Source: Scleropages formosus (lineage: Eukaryota; Chordata; Actinopteri; Osteoglossiformes; Osteoglossidae). From it: a stretch of DNA of 64,000 nucleotides. Within the stretch, counting starts at the first letter, position 1. Every line of letters starts with the position of its first letter. A model generated the notes under the pieces. That model ran no database searches. It had not been told where the DNA came from and worked only from the letters and a program-made list of their open reading frames with translations. Made by a program: the position numbers and the translations under genes. Below, one piece after another: positions 62,701 to 64,000 of the stretch. Where the stretch lies: NCBI RefSeq assembly GCF_900964775.1, contig NC_041806.1, positions 45,124,586 to 45,188,585 of the forward strand, written 5' to 3'.

Positions 62701-63747
62701 CAGACCACAGATCCTAGAGATGGTGTTCTAAGCCTGGTGTCAGATGAAGTTTCTTTTCTTCTGAACCGATGTGTGTCCTCTTTGCGTTTCCCTCTCAGGT
62801 TGTTGAGTGCGATGTGCTGCAGCCTCGATTCCCTTTTGCTTCTGGAGTCCCAGTACAGAGTCTCCGAAACACTGCTCCAGAATCAGAAGGACAACACCAG
62901 TGACCCACCTACGGGCCAACGGTTGGTTCGCCTGCCCTACTTCACCGCCTGCGGTTGTTCTCATTAGCATGTGTTGAAGGACGACACTCACTTTCTTTTC
63001 AAATAAAATAAGAAAAACTCGTCAGCCTTATTACAGTAAAATAATGTCTGCCATCCTCCAAACCCTAACCCTGAAAGACAGCTCGAGGCAGCAGAAAGCT
63101 TGATTTTTTTTTTTTTTTTCTTTTTTTAATTTTTTTTTTTGAGTGCTTCAGTAATGGATGTTCCTGCTCTCTTCATTGGTTATGAATTTAAATTTTGCTG
63201 AATCTTCCTTGTGACAGAGTAAGTGTGCAGAAGTAGTTCTTCAATATTGGGCAAAGTGTATGAGAATTGGCTCAGCTGATTTCTGCCGCATACCAATAAC
63301 TGGTTTCTCTGGTGTGCACATTAATGGTGCCTTTTGGCATACCTAGAATACACACTGACATCAGATCACATTATTGTTATTATTATTATTATTTGTAAGA
63401 GGCAGGAGACAAGAGGTGCAGTTGTCCGTCGATGAAGGCTTTTATTTGCCTTTAGAGCGGGGAGAAGGAATGGGATGGAAAAGGGGGACCAGGGAACAGG
63501 TAGGATGAGATTTCGTGCGGGTCAGGGGCTCTGGGAGAGTCGGGTCAGTCCGGACAGTCGGGACACGGGAATCGTCTCTGGGATCGGGTTCGAGCTCGGG
63601 TTCGTCTCTGTCTCGTTCTCCTCCTCGATCTCTTCTCTCTACTGTTGGGCACCGGGGAAAAAATAGAGAGTGTAATCAGCCCCAGCTGTGGCTGCTTTGC
63701 CCCCGTCTCCGCCCCCTCCCCGGGCCACCTCGGCATGCTGCATTATT

Positions 63748-63788
<41 letters not shown>

Positions 63789-64000
63789 CATCGTCTTAGT
63801 TTTAATCCATAACTTGATTTACATTTTATCAGTTAGTTATCTTATTAGCTTATTAACAGGGATGATTGTCTTGGTCATGCCATGTTCCAGTCGTCTTTCC
63901 ACAGGGAGTTCATCATAGATGGCCTGTCTGTGGAGAGGAATCACATCCTGGTGCGCATGGGCATGGTGGGGGGTCCGTCTGAAAGGAGGTTGCCCCCCCG
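35735..64000 (+). CDS. tbc1d32: TBC1 domain family member 32 (Broad-minded), exons 1-24, 3' end beyond window
   Basis: Ciliary protein needed for Hedgehog signalling and axoneme assembly in vertebrates; works with the kinase CDK20/CCRK. Exons: 35735-35889, 36935-37096, 37342-37519, 38052-38123, 38277-38402, 39575-39653, 40116-40219, 40367-40428, 40555-40705, 41747-41806, 42186-42248, 43793-43919, 44840-44929, 47036-47178, 47529-47656, 48318-48519, 51827-51906, 52024-52162, 53115-53202, 53312-53430, 56179-56298, 57348-57436, 62799-62921, 63905-64000+. Phases agree at every junction, with no stop across about 918 codons. Landmarks shared with human TBC1D32: [106 protein letters not shown]-like [31 protein letters not shown]. 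The start has a good context (CCACCATGT). Least sure boundaries: the end of exon 3, the exon 11/12 junction, where a residue stretch present in human is missing, and exon 17. The TBC domain is not in the window. Confidence 0.95.
35925..36330 (+). repeat. (ATCC)n-based satellite in tbc1d32 intron 1
   Basis: About 400 bp of ATCC/GTCC units with recurring gtttgttcatttgtc interruptions, starting about 35 bp after the exon 1 donor. It gives spurious open frames rich in His-Pro-Ser-Ile. Confidence 0.95.
36425..36642 (-). mobile_element. SINE family A in tbc1d32 intron 1
   Basis: Flanked by catctgcttt (36415-36424 and 36643-36652). Body and head complete; the CA tail is absent here. Confidence 0.9.
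37342..37537 (+). CDS. tbc1d32: tbc1d32 exon 3 with two possible donors
   Basis: Encodes [15 protein letters not shown] through SSFNQ. Homology places the donor after FNQ (37519, cag|gtgttg), a weak site. Eighteen bases on, tac|gtgaga (37537) is a far better donor and would add VLSKIY in frame. Either or both may be used. Confidence 0.6.
37606..37955 (+). mobile_element. SINE family C, tbc1d32 intron 3
   Basis: gtacagtgggtagctgtgat head, ggtttgagtcc B box, tggtttcctcccacggttca, and a tgatggactaacctcccgtc 3' half ending near gatggatga. Confidence 0.78.
38418..38441 (+). repeat. G24 homopolymer 16 bp after the tbc1d32 exon 5 donor
   Basis: Twenty-four consecutive G. The exact length is uncertain in any assembly. 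Confidence 0.9.
38804..38996 (-). mobile_element. SINE family A in tbc1d32 intron 5
   Basis: CA tail, body and shortened head; flanks cacattgaaacac and cacactgaaacac differ by one base. Confidence 0.88.
39195..39492 (+). mobile_element. SINE family C composite in tbc1d32 intron 5
   Basis: tRNA-like head gatggcatagcgagtag with B box gggttcgatccc, body gtttcctcccacagttcaaa, and the family B tail (gtaaataaatgtaag). Confidence 0.8.
39830..40050 (+). mobile_element. SINE family B in tbc1d32 intron 6
   Basis: Well preserved: ttggtagcgtagtggttaaa, cagttcgatcc, gtacccttgagcaaggtac, gctttggagaaaagcatc. Confidence 0.85.
40116..40219 (+). CDS. tbc1d32: tbc1d32 exon 7 with a GC donor
   Basis: Encodes [20 protein letters not shown] and on to ARLLKQ. 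The exon ends cag followed by gcaagt, a consensus GC-AG intron donor; no GT donor in the right phase is nearby. The next exon starts at 40367 after ccccag, making a 147-bp intron. Confidence 0.8.
40949..41163 (-). mobile_element. SINE family A in tbc1d32 intron 9
   Basis: 12-bp duplication aagaagcaaata (40937-40948 and 41164-41175), short (CA)n tail, full body and head. Confidence 0.92.
41425..41640 (-). mobile_element. SINE family B in tbc1d32 intron 9
   Basis: Full minus copy from acatttacatttattcattt to ctctaaccactacgcaacc. Confidence 0.88.
42718..42855 (+). mobile_element. 3' half of a family C/A-type SINE with GGAT tail
   Basis: gcgatggacttgctatccca, gggacaggctccagaaccct and aagcggttaatgaaaatgg, followed by (GGAT)n. 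Confidence 0.65.
43325..43612 (-). mobile_element. SINE family C, tbc1d32 intron 11
   Basis: ctcattcattaataaccact start, (ATAC)n stretch, gtcacctgaaac-like and aaactccacacagactgagc text, head at right. Confidence 0.75.
43980..44160 (-). mobile_element. SINE family B, diverged, tbc1d32 intron 12
   Basis: aagtacctggctcaagggcc and the taatcactatgcttcctg head are recognisable. Confidence 0.65.
44255..44440 (-). mobile_element. SINE family B, tbc1d32 intron 12
   Basis: ttctccaaagcaacttacaa, cagctggatgtgaggattg and the gcagcagctccac head. Confidence 0.75.
45694..45905 (+). mobile_element. SINE family A in tbc1d32 intron 13
   Basis: Flanked by tacatttactc (45683-45693 and 45906-45916). It landed at the end of a minus-strand family B copy. 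Confidence 0.9.
45906..46110 (-). mobile_element. SINE family B, tbc1d32 intron 13
   Basis: acatttactcatttagctgg through the tcctcaagtgtactacacca body to a worn head; disturbed by the family A copy at its tail end. Confidence 0.75.
49838..50060 (-). mobile_element. SINE family A in tbc1d32 intron 16
   Basis: (CA)n tail at 49838-49866, body with gatgccagtccatc and the tRNA-like head. Confidence 0.88.
50450..50725 (+). repeat. Interspersed repeat (family D), copy 2
   Basis: Aligns by eye with 6370-6655; ends gagaaaagcgtctgc and is cut by the family A SINE at 50754. Confidence 0.65.
50754..50941 (-). mobile_element. SINE family A in tbc1d32 intron 16 (second)
   Basis: Flanked by acccaagacca (50743-50753 and 50942-50952); lacks part of the head around the B box. 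Confidence 0.9.
51827..51906 (+). CDS. tbc1d32: tbc1d32 exon 17
   Basis: Eighty bases read as [20 protein letters not shown] and on, between tcgcag and a gtgagt donor, in phase with exons 16 and 18. LAERVPTPV aligns with LSERIPTPV of the human protein; the rest is poorly conserved. A different frame across the same DNA gives an unrelated open stretch, which is a shadow. Confidence 0.75.
52540..53035 (-). mobile_element. Worn family C SINE remnants, tbc1d32 intron 18
   Basis: gatgggatgccagtccagca, actccaattcactcata and gtgagaggaaaccagagcaa are family C body text; two overlapping remnants are likely. Confidence 0.5.
53770..54000 (+). repeat. DNA-element-like repeat containing a 42-bp tandem repeat
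   Basis: Begins catgcgtcgcttaacgacgg. Inside, a 42-bp unit starting catagagtgtacttatacac is repeated about 2.6 times (starts 53848, 53890, 53932). Confidence 0.7.
54034..54240 (-). mobile_element. SINE family A in tbc1d32 intron 20
   Basis: Flanked by aagtacagta (54024-54033 and 54241-54250). Confidence 0.9.
54327..54520 (+). mobile_element. SINE family A in tbc1d32 intron 20, opposite orientation
   Basis: Head catcgtggcgcagtgggttt, B box aggttcgagtcc, (TG)n tail. It lies 87 bp from the previous copy, head to head. Confidence 0.88.
55355..55495 (-). mobile_element. SINE family A, 3'-incomplete, in tbc1d32 intron 20
   Basis: CA tract followed directly by the middle of the body and the head; the acaagcggtt part is missing. 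Confidence 0.8.
55650..55855 (+). mobile_element. SINE family B, tbc1d32 intron 20
   Basis: ggtagtgaagtggttagagc head, gcttcaaatcccacc, acccttgagcaaagtactta, actttagagaaaaatgtcag. Confidence 0.85.
57780..58045 (+). repeat. Interspersed repeat (family F), copy 1, tbc1d32 intron 22
   Basis: tacagtaccagtgaaaagtg start, then ctgtatgggacaaactgggg and acacaagtgtcctc. Shared with 62455-62700. The start resembles ends of fish Tc1-like DNA elements; that is a memory-based hint. Confidence 0.55.
58640..58930 (+). promoter_or_regulatory. CpG-rich block with TATA-like motif inside tbc1d32 intron 22
   Basis: gtgtataaataattc is followed by about 190 bp dense in CpG (GCGGGGCTCGCGG, GGGCGCGGAAG, TCGCGCGCC). 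It contrasts with the AT-rich intron. It may be an internal promoter or enhancer; no exon was identified. Confidence 0.3.
59100..59570 (-). mobile_element. Two adjacent worn SINE family B copies, tbc1d32 intron 22
   Basis: Two minus-strand tails with cttctctccaaggcgatg (59100-59260) and acttgacacttttctcaaaa (59325-59570) and weak heads. Confidence 0.6.
61748..61930 (+). mobile_element. SINE family B, tbc1d32 intron 22
   Basis: ggagtagtggttagagccac head, aggtttgaatccc B box, gtacccttgatcgaggtgc body; tail worn. Confidence 0.75.
62455..62700 (+). repeat. Interspersed repeat (family F), copy 2, just before tbc1d32 exon 23
   Basis: Shares acttgtatgggaggaactgg, cccacaagtgtccctcttct and gggaactgctgctgaggagc with the copy at 57780. 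Confidence 0.6.
63743..63789 (+). repeat. (GTT)n microsatellite in tbc1d32 intron 23
   Basis: About 15 GTT units, about 115 bp before the exon 24 acceptor. A T-rich run lies at 63100-63140. Confidence 0.95.
63905..64000 (+). CDS. tbc1d32: tbc1d32 exon 24, cut by the window end
   Basis: Follows a ccacag acceptor and reads [20 protein letters not shown], then [12 protein letters not shown], matching human [15 protein letters not shown]. It is still open at position 64000. Confidence 0.9.

Overview
This is a piece of a ray-finned fish genome, almost certainly a teleost. The evidence is a single-exon connexin43 (gja1) gene beside an array of fish-type connexin32-like genes, spliced genes with GT-AG introns, a Rex3/RTE LINE, and very many tRNA-derived SINEs and (CA)n tracts. 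An early-branching teleost such as an osteoglossomorph is possible, but that is a guess from the SINE flavour and was not tested.

Layout. The left 30 kb is a connexin cluster, all on the minus strand: gja1 (4890-6158, with its 3'UTR reaching about 3210), then three related connexins of 267, 291 and 298 codons (13935-14738, 18705-19580, 26404-27300). Each has one coding exon preceded by a recognisable splice acceptor, and candidate non-coding first exons lie upstream for gja1 and the first two small connexins. A nearly complete Rex3/RTE LINE with an open 1108-codon frame and a 12-bp target-site duplication (20660-24025) sits between the second and third small connexins. Next comes hsdl1 on the minus strand (four coding exons, 34257 down to 31378, 322 aa). 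Divergent from it is tbc1d32 (bromi) on the plus strand. I could place 24 of its exons from 35735 to the window end; the reading phase agrees at every junction, about 918 residues are encoded, and the C-terminal TBC domain lies beyond the window.

The genes join two themes. The connexins build gap-junction channels. Tbc1d32 is a ciliary/Hedgehog protein, and its promoter carries a near-consensus RFX X-box 51 bp before the start codon. Hsdl1 is an SDR-family pseudoenzyme, here with unusually eroded cofactor motifs. gja1 next to tbc1d32 matches human 6q22; hsdl1 and the extra connexins in between do not.

The most notable points are a perfect-length 42-residue tandem duplication in the Cx43 cytoplasmic tail, loss of essentially all SDR signature residues in hsdl1, the intact young LINE, and a SINE family that ends in (TG)n and appears to seed many of the (CA)n microsatellites. 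I saw no rRNA, functional tRNA, CRISPR array or retrovirus-like element.
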